Part shown: positions 21,666-33,437 of the stretch, one piece after another
Layout: every line of letters starts with the position of its first letter
Position numbering within the stretch: position 1 is the stretch's first letter
DNA from: Erinaceus europaeus
Taxonomy: Eukaryota > Chordata > Mammalia > Eulipotyphla > Erinaceidae
Assembly (NCBI RefSeq): GCF_950295315.1
Contig: NC_080175.1
Coordinates: forward strand, 64,319,353 to 64,383,352
Direction of reading: 5' to 3'
Length of the DNA stretch: 64,000 bases
Program-made: the position numbers and the translations under genes
The notes under the pieces: generated by a model
Told to the model about the DNA's origin: nothing
Database searches by the model: none
What the model saw: the letters and a program-made list of their open reading frames with translations, nothing else

Positions 21666-24600
21666 ATGGCACAATACATTAAATCCATAATATCAATAAA
21701 TTTCAATGGCTTAAACTCCCCCATCAAAAGGCAAACAGTGGGGGGATGGATCAGAAAACATAACCCAACCATATGCTGCTTGCAAGAAACCCATCTGTCA
21801 CAAGATAAACACAGACTTAAACTGAAAGGACAGAAAACTATCATACAGGCTAACGGACCACAAAAAAGGACAGGAACAGCCATTCTCATCTCAGACACCA
21901 TAGATTTTTAAATTAAATAAAGTAACAAAATATATGCAAGGACATTACATAATGATTAGAGGATCAATCAGCCAAGAAGACTTAACAATCATTAACATCT
22001 ATGCACCCAATGAGGGACCATCTAAATACATCAAGCACTTACTGAAAGAAGTTCAAAAATATATCAATAGTAATACAATAATATTGGAAGCCTTCAATAC
22101 CCCACTCTCACACTTAGACAGATCAACAAAGCAGAGATTCAACAAAGATACAAGAGAATTGAATGAAGAGAATGACAGACTAGGCCCCCTGGACATTTTC
22201 AGAGTCCTTCACCCCAAAAAACTGGAATACACCTTCTTTTCAAATCCACATAACACATACTCAAGGATAGACCACATGTTAGGCCACAAAGAGAGCATCA
22301 ATAAATTCAAGAGCATTGAAATCATCCCAAGTATATTCTCAGACCACAGTAGAGTAAAACTAACATTTAACAACAAACAGAAAATTATTAAAAGTCACAG
22401 AATTTGGAAACTAAACAACATACTCCTTAAGAACCACTGGGTCAGAGAGTAACTCAAGCAGGAATTTTAAATGTTACTGGAACAAATGAAAATGAAGACA
22501 CAACCTATCAAAATATTTGGGACACAGCTAAAGCAGTACTGAGAGGGAAACTTACAGCCATACAATCACATATAAAACAAGAAAAAGCTCAAATGAACGA
22601 CCTTACTGCACACCTCAAGTACTTAGAGGAAGAGGAACAAAGGAACCCTAAAGCATCCAGAAGGACAGAAATCACTAAAGTTAGAGAAGAAATAAACAGC
22701 ATCGAAAATAAAAGAAACATACAAAAGATCAGTGAAGCAAAATGTTGGTTCTTTGAAAGATTAAACAAATTTGACAAACCCCTAGCCAGACTCACCAAAC
22801 AAAAAAGAGAGAAGACTCAAAATAATAGAATTGTAAATGATGGAGGAGATATTACAACTGACACCACAGAAATCCAGAGAATCCTGCGAAAATTCTATAA
22901 AGAATTATATGCCACCAAGCTTGAGAATCTGGAAGGAATGGAACAATTCCTAGAAGCATATGCCCTTCCAAAACAGAACCATTAAGAACTACAAAAACTA
23001 AATGCACAAATCACAAAGGAATTGAAACCGTTATAAAGAGTCTCCCAAGCAGCATATCTTGGGTTATGTTTTCTGATCCATCCCCCCACCCTGTGCCTTT
23101 TGATGGGTGAGTTTAAGCCATTGACGTTTATTGATATTATGGATTTAATGTATTGTAGTGCCATTGTTCAAAAATATTTTTTTTGTCTGCTCTGATATAT
23201 TGCAAGTATCATAGTGATGTTCTTGTTTATAAGAGGTCTTTTAGAACCTCTTTCAGGGCCGAGCGGTAATGGTTGCCTCCTTTAACTGTTGTTTGTCTAA
23301 GAAGGTTTTGAGGCCTCCATCTAGTTTGAATGAAAGTCTAGCAGGATATATTATCATTGGTTGAAACCCTTATTCATTCAGGGCTCGATAGAAATCTTGT
23401 CATTCTCTAGGTCACTGATTGTCAGAGAAAAGCAAATTAAGACAACACTAAGATACCACCTCACTCCTGTAAGAATGGCATACATCAAAAAGGACAGCAG
23501 CAACAAATGCTGGAGAGATTGTGGGGACAGAGGAACCCTTTTACCTTGCTGGTGGGAATGTAAATTTGCCCAGCCTTGTGGAGAGCAGTCTGGAAAATTC
23601 TCAGAAGGCTAGACATGGACCTTCCATTTGATCCCGTAATTCCTCTCCTGGGGTTAAACACCAAGGACTCCATAACACCCAACCAAAAAGAGGTGTGTAC
23701 TCCTATGTTCATAGCAGCATAAATTATAATAGCTAAAACCTGGAAGAAACCCAGGTGCCCAACAACAGATGAGTGGCTGAGAAAGCTTTGGTATATATAC
23801 ACAATGGAATACTATACAGCTATCAAGAACAATGAACGCACCTTCTCTGACCCATCTTGGACAGAGCTAGAAGGAATTATGTTAAGTGAGCTAAGTCAGA
23901 AAGATAAAGATGAGTATGGGATGATCCCACTCATCAACAGAAGTTGACTAAGAAGACCTGAAAGGGAAACTAAAAGCAGGACCTGACCAAATTGTAAGTA
24001 GGGCACCAGTGTAAAAACCCTGTGGTGAGGGGTAGACATGCAATTTCCTGGGCCAGTGGGGGGTGGGAGTGGGTGGGAGGGATGGGTCACAGTCTTTTGG
24101 TAGTTGGAATGGTGTTCATGTACACTCCTAGCAAAATGTAGACATATAAATCACTAGTTAATTAATTTGAAAGGGGGAAAATCAATTGTATGTCTCAAAG
24201 TTTTTCAAAAAACAGACTGAGTCTTCTTAATATATAGGCTGTGTATTTGATATGCAGACTCTCTCAAAAGCCTAGACCAAGTAGATCAGAAGCATCCAAT
24301 AGCACAGCTATATACAAGATAGTGGGTACTGTACAGCAAACCCTAACAAAAGGACTTTTCAAAGTTAACCCAATTACCAAATAATGTGATGATAACACTA
24401 ACTATTGATTGTTTTTTGAACCCTAAGACAGCAGTAACCTCACATCTCCAGTATAGAGCCCCTACTTCCCCCAGTCCTGGAACCCTTGCATAGGGCCCAC
24501 TTTCCCGTATGCCTCTCCCAATCCATACCAAATAATATTGCATCCGCCGATCACAACTTAACCAACACAACGTATGCCACCTCAACATGCTTCACTTCAG

Positions 24601-27600
24601 ACTGTGTCCAGAGACTTTACATGTGGAATGACAACCCTTCAGCTCATTACTCGGGTGAGACCTTTCCTTTCATAGTATACTCCAATTTCATCTCAGGTGG
24701 TTCACTTTCTAACAAAGTCCCAAAACCTAGATATACACCAGTTTCTGTGAGACAGAGAATATGTTCACATGGATCTATAAACTACTGCAAAATATATACC
24801 TGAAAGCAGAAGTACACTAGAATTTGCAGGGAGTACCTCCCTAACACTTCCTCTCCACTATTCCAAGCTTTGGGTCCATGATTGTTCAACAATTTGTTTG
24901 GCTTCGTATGTTAACTCTCTTTTCAGTCACCAGGTTCCAGATGCCATCACAATGCTTGCCAGGCTTCCTTGGATTGAAGACCCCACCAATATGTCCTGGA
25001 GTTCAGCTTCCCCAGAGACACACCCTACTAGGGAAAGAGAGAGGCAGACTGGGAGTATGGACTGACCAGAAATGCCCATGTTCAGTGGGGAATCAATTAC
25101 AGAAGCCAGACCTTCTACTTTCTGCAACCCTCAATGACCCTGGGTCCATGCTCCCAGAGGGATGGAGAATGGGAAAGCTATCAGGGGAGGGGGTGGTATA
25201 TGGAGATTGGGTGGTGGTAATTGTGTAGAGTTGTACCCCCGTACCCTATGATTTTGTTAATTAATCCTTTCTTAAATTAAAAAAAAAAAAAAGAATCTCC
25301 TGAACAACAAAAGTCCTGGACCAGATGGCTTCACAAATGAATTCTACAAAAAATTCAGGAAACAGCGAGTACCCATACTTCTTAAGCTTTTCCATAAGAT
25401 TGAAGAAACAGGAATACTCCCTTCCACCTTCTATGAAGCCAACATCACCCTGATACCAAAAGCTGATAGGGACAGAACAAAAAAGGAAAACTACAGACCA
25501 ATATCACTGATGAACATAGATGCCAAAATATTAAACAAGATCTTGGCCAACCGGATACAGCAACATATCAAAAAGATTGTTCATCACGACCAAGTGGGAT
25601 TTATCCCAGGAATGCAAGGCTGGTTCAACATCCATATGTCAATCAATGTCATTCACCACATCAATAAAAGCAAAGCCAAAAACCACATGATTATCTCAAT
25701 AGATGCAGAGAAAGCCTTTGACAAAATCCAACACCCATTCATGCTCAAAATTCTACAAAAAATGGGAATAGATGGGAAATTCCTCAAGATAGTGGAGTCT
25801 ATATATAGCAAACCTACAGCTAACATCATACTCAATAGACAGAAGCTGAAAGCATTCCCCCTCAGATCGGGTACTAGACAGGGCTGTCCACTGTCACCAT
25901 TACTATTCAACATTGTATTGGAAATTCTTGCCATAGCAATCAGGCAAGAGAAAGAAATCAAAGGAATACAGAGTGGAAGGGAAGAAGTCATGCTCTCACT
26001 ATTTGCAGATGATATGATAGTATACATAGAAAAACCTGAAGAATCCAGCAGACAACTACTGGAAGTTATTAGGCAATATAGCTAGGTAAGAGGCTACAAA
26101 ATCAATGTACAAAAATCAGTGGCATTTCTTTATGCAAACACTAAATCTGAAGAAGAAGACATCCAGAAACCACTCCCATTTACTGTTTCAGCAAAATCAA
26201 TCAAATACCTAGGAATAAAGTTGACCAAAGAAGTGAAAGACTTGTATGCTGAAAACTATGAGTCGCTACTCATGGAAATAGAAACTGATACCAAGAAATG
26301 GAAAGATATCCCATGCTCATGGATTGGAAGAATAAATATCATCAAAATGAATATTCTCCACAGAGCAATATACAAATTTAATGCAATATCCATCAAAGTT
26401 CCACTAAGCTTCTTTAAGAGAATAGAACAAACACTACAATCATTTATCTGGAACCTGAACACACCTAGAATTGCCAAAACCATCTTGAGGAAATGAAACA
26501 GAAATGGAGGCATCATACTCCCTGACCTTAAACTATATTATAAAGCCATCATCATCAAAACATCATGGTACTGGAGCAAAAAGAGGCACACAGACCACTG
26601 GAACAGAATTGAGAGCCCAGAAATAAATCCCCACACTAATGGACATCTAATCTTTGATACGGGGGCCCAAAGCATTAAATGGAAGAAGGAGGCTCTCTTC
26701 TATATATGGTGCTGGGAAACTGAGTTGTAACATGCAGAAGAATGAAATTGAACCACTTTATTTCACCAGAAACAAAAATCAACTCCATATGGATCAAAGA
26801 CCTGGATGTCAGACCAGAAACAATCAAATACTTAGAGGAAAACATTGGTAAAACACTTTCCCATCTACACCTAAAGGACATCTTTGGTGAATCAAACCCA
26901 ACTGCAAGGAAGAGTAAAGCAGAAGCAAACCAATGGGACTACATCAAATTGAAAAGTTTCTGGACAGCCAGAGAAACTATTACACAAACAAAGAGACCCC
27001 TCACAGATTGGGAGAAGAACATACATCAGACAAGAAACTAATCGCCAAAATATATAAAGAGCTCAGCAAACTTAGCACCAAAAAAGAAAATGACCCCATC
27101 CAAAAAAGGCAGAGGATATGAACAAAACATTCACCTCAGAGGAGATCCAAAAGGCTAGCAAACATATGAAAAACTGCTCTAGGTCACTGATTGTCACAGA
27201 AATGCAAATTAAAACAACACTGAGATACCACCTCACTGCTGTAGGAATGGCATACATCATAAAGGACAGCAGCAACAAATGCTGGAAAGGTTGTGGGATA
27301 GAGTAACCCTTTTACATTGCTGGTGGGAATGTAAATTGGTACAGCCTCTGTGGAGAGCCAGTCTGGAAAACTCAGAAGGCTAGCCATGGACCTTCCATAT
27401 GACCCAGTAATTCCTCTCCTGGGGTTATACCCCAAGGACTCCATAGCACCCAATTAAAAGGAGATGTGTACTCCTATGTTCATAGCAGCACAATTCATAA
27501 TAGCTAAAACCTGGAAGCAACCCAGGTGCCCAACAACAGATGAGTGGCTGAGAAAGCTGTGGTATATATACAGAATGGAATACTATGCAGCTATCAGAAC

Positions 27601-27717
27601 AATGAACCCACCTTCTCTGACACATCTTGGACAGTGCTAGAAGGATTTATGTTAAGTGAGCTAAGTCAGAAAGATAAAGATGAGTATGGAATGATCCCAC
27701 TCATCAACAGAAGTTGA
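21666..27717 (+). pseudogene. L1 copy C ORF2, broken and interrupted
   Basis: The endonuclease starts at 21666 (MAQYIKSIISINFNGLNSP; ICCLQETHLSQ; PSIFSDHSRVKLTF near 22330). The conserved VGDFNTPL is changed to LEAFNTPLS. The nested L1 at 23046-25290 splits the frame just after the position of KEIETVIK in other copies. The reverse transcriptase resumes after 25291, with [23 protein letters not shown] and catalytic FADDMIVYI at about 26005-26030. A stop follows at about 26085. The C-terminal cysteine motif KCWKGCG is truncated by a stop after WKGCGIE near 27303. The final PLINRS* ends at 27717. Confidence 0.92.
23046..25290 (+). mobile_element. Nested L1 with inverted 5' end inside copy C ORF2
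   Basis: 23046-23404 is in reverse orientation; its complement is the end of ORF1 and start of ORF2 (MALQYIKSIISINVNGLNSP at 23164). 23405-25290 is in the plus orientation and covers the ORF2 C-terminus, 3' UTR and a poly(A) run at 25279-25292. The two arms flank a large internal loss, roughly 3 kb of L1. TSDs AAGAGTCTCC (23036-23045) and AAGAATCTCC (25291-25300) differ at one base. This is the signature of twin priming. Confidence 0.93.
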
Positions 27718-28782
27718 CTAAGAAGATCTGAAAGGGAAACTAAAAGCAGGACCTGATCAAATTGTAAGTAGGGCACCAAAGTAAAAACCCCGTGGTGAGG
27801 AGTAGACGTGCCGCTTCCTGGGACAGTGGGGGGTGGGAGTGGGTAGGAGGGAGGGGGTCACATTCTTTTGGTGTTGGGAATGGTGTTTATGTATACTCCT
27901 AGTAAATGTAGTCATATAAATCACTAGTTAATTAATATGAGAGGGGGAAATTAATTGTATGTCTCAAAGTTTTTTAAAACACAGACTGAATCTTTTTAAT
28001 ATATAGGCTGTGTATTTGATATGCGGACTCTTCAAAAGCCTAGACCAAGTAGATCAGAAGCAACCAATAGCAAAGCTATATACAAGATAGTGGGTACTGT
28101 ACAGCAAACCGTAACAAAAGGACTTTTCAAAATTAACCCAATTACCAAATAATGTGATCATAACATTAACTATCGATTGTCTTTTTGAACCCTAAGACAG
28201 CTGGAACTTCACATCTCCACTATAGAGGCTCTATTTCCCCCAGTCCTGGAACCCTTGGATAGGTCCCACTTTCCCCTATGCCTCTCCCAATCCATATCAA
28301 ATAATATTGCATGTGCAGATCACAACCTAATCAACACAAGGATTTCCACCTCAACATGCTTCACTTCAGACTGTGTCCAGAGACTTCACGTGTGGAATGA
28401 CATCCCTTCAGCTTCATTACTCAGTCACCAGGTCCCAGATGTCATCAGGATGCAGGCCAGGCTTCCCTGGACTGAAAACCCCACCAATGTGTTTGGGTCT
28501 CTGCTTCCCCAAAGACCCACCCTACTAGGGAAAGAGAGAGGCAGACTGGGAGTATTGACTGAGCAGTCAACGCCCATGTTCAACAGGGAAGAAATTACAG
28601 AAGCCAGACCTTCCACCTTCTACAACCCACAATGACCCTGGGTCCATGCTCCCAGAGGGATAGAGAGTGGGAAAGCCATCAGGGGAGGGGCTGTCATATG
28701 GAGACTGGGTGTGGGAATTGTGTGGCGTTGTACCCCTCCTACTCTATGGTTTTGTTAATTTATCCTTTCTTAAATAAAAAAA
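27718..28782 (+). other. L1 copy C 3' UTR
   Basis: About 1.06 kb, starting CTAAGAAGATCTGAAAGGGA and ending TTGTTAATTTATCC and A-rich sequence. Compared with copy A it lacks roughly 250 bases, since GCTTCATTACTCAG runs straight into TCACCAGGTCCCAG near 28425. Frames inside it are spurious. Confidence 0.85.
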
Positions 28783-28934
28783 AAGAATGTGTTATCTCAA
28801 AAGTAATGCTTATTAGGTTTCACAAGATTTTTCAAATTAATCCTTGTATGTAAATCCTTGCAAATTACCATTTCTTGAAGTTTGGCTAGAATTATCCCAG
28901 GCTGGAAGATTTTAACATACAAATACATAAAATT

Positions 28935-29165
28935 ACTTTCTTTTTAAAAATTTTTTATATTTATTTATTCCCTTTTGCTGCCCTTATTTTATTGTTGTAG
29001 TTGTTGTTGGATAGGACAGAGAGAAATGGAGAGAGGAAGGGAAGACAGAGAGGGGGAGAGAAAGATAGACACCTGCAGACCTGCCTCACTGCCTGTGAAG
29101 CAACTCCCATACAGGTGGGTAGCAGGGGGCTCAAAGTGGAATCCTTACACTGGCCCTTGCACTTT
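28935..29165 (-). mobile_element. tRNA-derived SINE, head partly lost
   Basis: The minus-strand SINE body and CAACAACAACTACAACAATAA-type tail are clear (28940-29120), and the B-box region is near 29130. The match stops at GGCCCTTGCACTTTAA, so the first ~45 bases of the tRNA-like head are missing. ACTTTCT occurs on both sides and may be a remnant TSD. Confidence 0.8.
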
Positions 29166-29560
29166 AATAACCAAACTTTCTGAGATGCAGGATTATTAGC
29201 TCTTGATGGGCCTTCAGTTAAATCTTACCTGAAAAGTGGAGATTTTTCATGCAGAGGAAGTATGGCAATTAATGTGCATTACATAAACAGATGAACTGCA
29301 AAGGAAGCTCTGTCCCTAGCAGAGCAGTGACAGCATTTCAAGCTGATACAACAACACTGCGCTTCTGAAGTTAATTAGTTGCACTGCTTATCCAACATCA
29401 GTAACCTCACCTTGCCTGTTATCTTTGTGGAAGCACACCTGCAAAAGCATTATTACAGAAGTGACACAGTACTCTATAACATACAAATCATAGATGCAAT
29501 TTTATATAGCATGCTTCCTTGTTTTCATTCATATTTCTAGGAAACTAATAAACTAATTTG
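29166..29560. other. Compositionally complex single-copy DNA
   Basis: There is no repeat and no ORF. The base composition is more balanced than in the neighbouring AT-rich gaps, and a GAAGTTAATTAGTTGC homeodomain-type core sits near 29366-29381. It could be a conserved non-coding element, but nothing in the sequence alone proves it. Confidence 0.35.
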
Positions 29561-29564
29561 GAAG

Positions 29565-29645
29565 GGATTGCTCAGCTAGAGGAGTAACATTCTTACCACT
29601 ATATCGCAAAAGACCTAGTCTGTCTCCAGGTGAATACTGGATTCA
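29565..29645 (+). mobile_element. Old tRNA-SINE head remnant
   Basis: TTGCTCAGCTAGAGGAGTAAC, then CCTAGTCTGTCTCCAGGTGAATACTGG. It is weakly similar to the old SINE group. No tail is recognisable. Confidence 0.4.
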
Positions 29646-29794
29646 AGAAACAGTGTATTCAGACAGTTCTTGATTATTTTGGACTCATTATGCTGCCCAT
29701 AGATTTTTGTTTAAGAGTTTGATTTACATTCTAATAACCTAATAATCTAAGCTTATGAGGAAAAATATGAACACTGTTGTCTAAAAAAATAATT

Positions 29795-30079
29795 GGGTAG
29801 TTGGGCGGTAGCTCAGCAGATTAAGCGCACGTGGCACAAAGTACAAGGACCAGCTTAAGGATCCAGGTTGGAGGCCAGGCTCCTCAACTGCAGGGGAGTA
29901 GCTTCACAGGAGGTGAAGCAGGTCTGCAGGTGTCTATCTTTCTCTCCCCCTCTCTGTCTTCCCCCTTTCTCTCCATTTGTCTCTGTCCTATCCAACAATG
30001 GCGACATCAACAACAATAATAACTACAACAACAATGGAAACAAAGGCAACAAAAAGGAAATAAATATTTAAAAAGTAAC
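29795..30079 (+). mobile_element. tRNA-derived SINE, type A
   Basis: The head reads GGGTAGTTGGGCGGTAGCTC, with an A-box in GGTAGCTCAGCAG and a B-box GGTTGGAGG. The body GCAGGTCTGCAGGTGTCTATC and the tail ACAACAATAATAACTACAAC follow. AAAAATAATT/AAAAAGTAACAATT flanks suggest a decayed TSD. Three overlapping ORFs are spurious. Confidence 0.88.
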
Positions 30080-30083
30080 AATT

Positions 30084-30131
30084 CGGATCAGGCAGCGTGG
30101 CACACCTGGTTGAGGTCATGTGTTTCCTTTC
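30084..30131 (+). mobile_element. Type B SINE, 5' piece
   Basis: ATCAGGCAGCGTGGCACACC..GGTTGAGGTCATGTG is the type B head, cut off by an L1 insertion. The remainder continues at about 30426 (CACATGTTTTCTTGCACAAG) and runs as SINE body and composite tail to about 30655. Confidence 0.7.
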
Positions 30132-30425
30132 TTTCTTTCTTTTTAAACTATTTTTTTTTTATTTTTAAAAAGGAAACATTGACTAAACCATAGGATAAGA
30201 GGGGTACAACTTCACACAATTCCCACCACCAGAACTCTGCATCCCATCCCCTCCCCTGATAGCTTTCCCATTCTTTAACCTTCTGGGAGTATGGACCCAC
30301 GGTCACTCTGGGATGTAGAAAGTTAAAAGTCTGGCTTCTGTAATAGCTTCCTCTCTTAACCTGGGCACTGACAGATACATACATACTCTCAGCCTGTCTC
30401 TCTTTTTCCCTAGTGGGGAGCTCAC
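30132..30425 (-). mobile_element. 5'-truncated L1 3' end inside a SINE
   Basis: It shows AAACATTGACTAAACCATAGG, then GGTACAACTTCACACAATTCC, GATAGCTTTCCCATTC, GTAATAGCTTCC and CTTTTTCCCTAGTGGGGAG, the minus-strand order of the young L1 3' end. Near-copies of a CATGTGTTTC-like sequence on both sides may be the TSD. The 112-codon frame is spurious. Confidence 0.85.
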
Positions 30426-30655
30426 ATGTTTTCTTGCACAAGGAGCAAACACAGGTCCCCAGGAACAGATAAGTTATACAAGCCATGAATCAGTGCTGTA
30501 GGTATCTTTTTTTCTCCCCCCTGTTATTTCTGCCCCTTCTCTCAATTTCTTTCTGATCATAAAAAAATTTAAAAGTAAAAAGGAGACTTATAAGAAGCTG
30601 TGGATTTGTAGTGCTGACATGAATCCGCAGCAGTAACCCTGATGGCAGTAAAATA
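30426..30655 (+). mobile_element. Type B SINE, 3' piece with composite tail
   Basis: It continues the head at 30084: CCCCAGGAACAGATAAG, GTGCTGTAGGTATC, a CT-rich run CCCTTCTCTCAATTTCTTTC, an A-rich joint near 30560-30580, and an extension with TAGTGCTGACATGAATCCGC ending AAAATAAATAAACAG. Confidence 0.6.
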
Positions 30656-30964
30656 AATAAACAGCATCTTCAACACTGAGCACTTTTGCTATTCATTGAA
30701 GAAATAGATATTTAAAAGTACATTATCTCATTGCATATATATGCACACACATATAAATATACATATAGTTCCTGGCAATTCCTATTATATATGACTATTT
30801 TTCTAATGTTGTTGTACATCTGTATAATTCTCATTAGACAATATTTTCCAAGAAAATGAATCATATAAGAAGCTGTAAGTTTGAATCCTTCAGCATCTTT
30901 TGATATAGTCCCTACTAATACTATACTTATATTAGCTGCCAAGCTGAAATAACATAATTAAGTC
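30656..30964. other. No feature recognised
   Basis: AT-rich DNA with a short run of alternating purine-pyrimidine near 30733-30765. No ORF or repeat landmark is present. Confidence 0.5.
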
Positions 30965-31129
30965 ATTAATATCTGAATGATACTTTGCAACAGTGGTTAA
31001 GACTAAACTGTAATGAGTAGGAGTATTGGGAGAACAGTGTATTTTATGATTTTAAATCCTCTCATTCAAATAATTATTAGGAATGTCAAGCCACTAAGAT
31101 TAAGATAACACACAATTGCTAAAGGAACT
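30965..31129. repeat. Non-TE segment duplicated from/to 18071-18237 (copy 2)
   Basis: This is the partner of 18071-18237, in direct orientation 12.9 kb away, with a few substitutions and short indels. Similarity ends abruptly at GGAACT on the right and ATTAATATC on the left. Flanking sequences are unrelated. Confidence 0.85.
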
Positions 31130-31543
31130 TTCATAGTATGTATGTATATTTTAAATCTTCCTTCCTATATGTGTTTATATTTGTTAGGTAGCTGAAATTG
31201 AACTGGAAATTAATGTTTACTTTAATACAAGTAATGATACTGTTTGCAAAGTGCAAATCTAACCATTTATGTTTCTTTATGATCTTGACATAATATCATG
31301 AACTAGGTATCTAATTATATAGTTAAGATAAACAAGTTGGTCTAAATACTGGTGTTTGTTACAGTAAAGACTTTTTACTTTTTACATTTTTAGTTCTACT
31401 TTTTTAGTTCTTGTGCTTTGTGCCACCTGCACCCGACTTCTACATTTTATAATTTTATTTATTATATAAGGGATTCATATCCTTTAATATTTTTATACTT
31501 TGTGTTTGTAATAGTCATCAAGTTTGAAATATTTTTCACTATC

Positions 31544-31584
<41 letters not shown>

Positions 31585-31877
31585 CTCTTCTCCCTCATTC
31601 TCTACATCTTTTGAAAATCTAGTTTCTTCTAGATTACCTACTATTAGTTTCAGTTCATTAATGCTTTTTCCCTTTTTTATTCTTGCTGTTTAATTTTGAA
31701 TAATGCATACCAGTTTTTCTGTTTTGTTTTTTTAATCTACAATGCCTAAATTGCAATTAATTCTAATTAGAATTTTAATTATAGCTTTTTACATTGTTAA
31801 ATCTTCAAGTATGTGCAACACTATTAAAATAAAAATTTCAATGTAAAATTAATTGCTAATTCTATTTCTGTCCATAT
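31130..31877. other. AT-rich DNA with a SINE scrap
   Basis: Mostly A/T. A 30-base piece at 31408-31437 (TTCTTGTGCTTTGTGCCACCTGCACCCGAC) matches the minus-strand 5' head of the type A SINE; nothing else of that SINE remains. A TA microsatellite lies at 31546-31582. Confidence 0.6.
31546..31582. repeat. (AT)n microsatellite
   Basis: About 18 uninterrupted AT units. Confidence 0.95.
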
Positions 31878-31890
31878 GGGGTTATTTTCT

Positions 31891-32084
31891 TTTTTAAATT
31901 TTTTAAAAATATTTATTTATTCCCTTTTTTTGTCCTTGTTGTTTTATTGTTGTAGTTACTGATGTAGTCATTGTTGGATAGGACAGAGAGAAATGGAGAG
32001 AGGAGGGGAAGACAGAGAGGGGGAGAAAAAGACACCTGCAGACCCGCTTCAACACTTGTGAAGTGACTCCCCTGACGGTGGGGA
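31891..32084 (-). mobile_element. 5'-truncated type A SINE with perfect TSD
   Basis: The minus-strand SINE tail and body run up to GACGGTGGGGA, and there the copy ends, without the tRNA-like head and its pol III boxes. A perfect 13-bp TSD, GGGGTTATTTTCT, flanks it at 31878-31890 and 32085-32097, so the truncation happened at insertion. Confidence 0.9.
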
Positions 32085-32097
32085 GGGGTTATTTTCT

Positions 32098-33199
32098 ATT
32101 GATGAATATTCTTCACTGTTAAGAAATAGGACACAGTTTCCTGTTTGAATGACCAATGATATATATATTGGAATAGCATACTTTTTTTGAAGTTTTCCTT
32201 TCTGGATGTTAGGTATGAAATATTTTTCATAAATTTTGAAATGAAACTTCAATTAATTTACTTAAATCAATTAAGGGAGAAAGATGTTGATTCTAGGTCT
32301 GTAGATAGTATAATCTATCCTCAAATTAAGGTTAAATATTCACCAATACTAAGGTAAGATACTTCCCATTATTATTATTACTATTATTTGCAAAAAGATA
32401 AACACAATCAAAGCAAACAATGGAAACTAGATTATTTGTTAAATCAAAAATCTGTTCTCAAAAGAGATTTATATTTTTTACAGGTAAAAAAAAAAAAGGA
32501 AAGGTAGCAACTATATTTTGAGATAAACAGGGAGAGAACACAAACAGGAGGATGTGATATGTCTTAACAGGGAGGAATATTGTTCACAGAAAATAACCCA
32601 GAATGAAGTGAAATGAAATCAACAGTTAATTTAATAATACTTAACTTTATTTGAGGAAGGAACACAATGATAATGACAATGCAAAGACAATGACAGTTTT
32701 TAAGCTTTTAACTTTCAACTAATTCTAGGACTGATTCTGAGGAGTCATGATTCATGAGGGTTAGGATGATATGAAGCTCATCTCGTTTGTTTCTTCTCTC
32801 AGATTCATGCTATTCTACTTCCTACTGTGGATAGTACACTGCTTACTGCAGTTTGTTTCTCTTGATTTTTGTTTATTCAGATATAAGCAGAAATCCCATA
32901 CATGATTTTAAATATACCTCATAGCTAGTAAATTCATTTTTCACGTAGAAGTCTAATCTATATAGTGTTATTTCTGTCAAACACCTAAACAGTATCCAGT
33001 TTTATTCATAAACAGTGCATTAAAGCAAAGCATAATGTTACAATGACTTGCAATAGTCACTTATTTCCATATCAAAAATTTTCAAGATCGACTTGCTTTT
33101 GAGTATTAAAAGATTCAATATACTAAATGTCAGAATATTTACACACCTGTTGTTTGCTTAAATATGAATTTAGATTTTATGTTCATTCTATTATCCACT
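32098..33199. other. No feature recognised
   Basis: AT-rich DNA. A short A-run lies near 32486-32497. There is no L1, SINE or credible coding frame. Confidence 0.5.
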
Positions 33200-33365
33200 C
33201 ATTTTGAACTGAGGTAAGTGTGCAGTGATTATGCACTAGACTTGCATGACTGAGACCTACAGGCACAAATATAATAATTGACACCATAATAAACACAACT
33301 GGGCAGTGTTTTGCTCTCTGATTCTTTCTGGATGTCTGTCTCATTAAAGCAAAATAATAAATCCT
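33200..33365 (+). mobile_element. Old tRNA-derived SINE
   Basis: GGTAAGTGTGCAGTGATTATGC, CTTGCATGACTGAGACC (degenerate B-box), ACACCATAATAAACACAACTGG, then GTGTTTTGCTCTCTG and an A-rich end. It has the old SINE group order and is strongly decayed. Confidence 0.55.
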
Positions 33366-33437
33366 TAAAAATATAATCTTCAAATTTTACAAATTATTTA
33401 ATTCTGAACTGCAGTATTAGAAAATATCAACATATTA

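Larger units (their letters stand above)
19099..28782 (+). mobile_element. Full-length L1 copy C with nested L1
   Basis: It starts with a G-run and GGTTCCCGGAAGATGGCGC and ends in a short poly(A) at 28776-28784. The perfect 14-bp TSD AAGAATGTGTTATC occurs at 19085-19098 and 28783-28796. The element holds a nested 5'-inverted L1 at 23046-25290, so the original copy was about 7.4 kb. ORF1 and ORF2 both carry stops and shifts, so it is inactive. Parts: 5' UTR 19099-20698, ORF1 20699-21606, ORF2 21666-27717, 3' UTR 27718-28782. Confidence 0.96.

Noticed and set aside
24486..25228. 105- and 116-codon plus-strand frames with proline/serine-rich text
   Set aside because: They lie in L1 3' UTR sequence and recur in each copy (28255, 45910, complement of 3133-3533).
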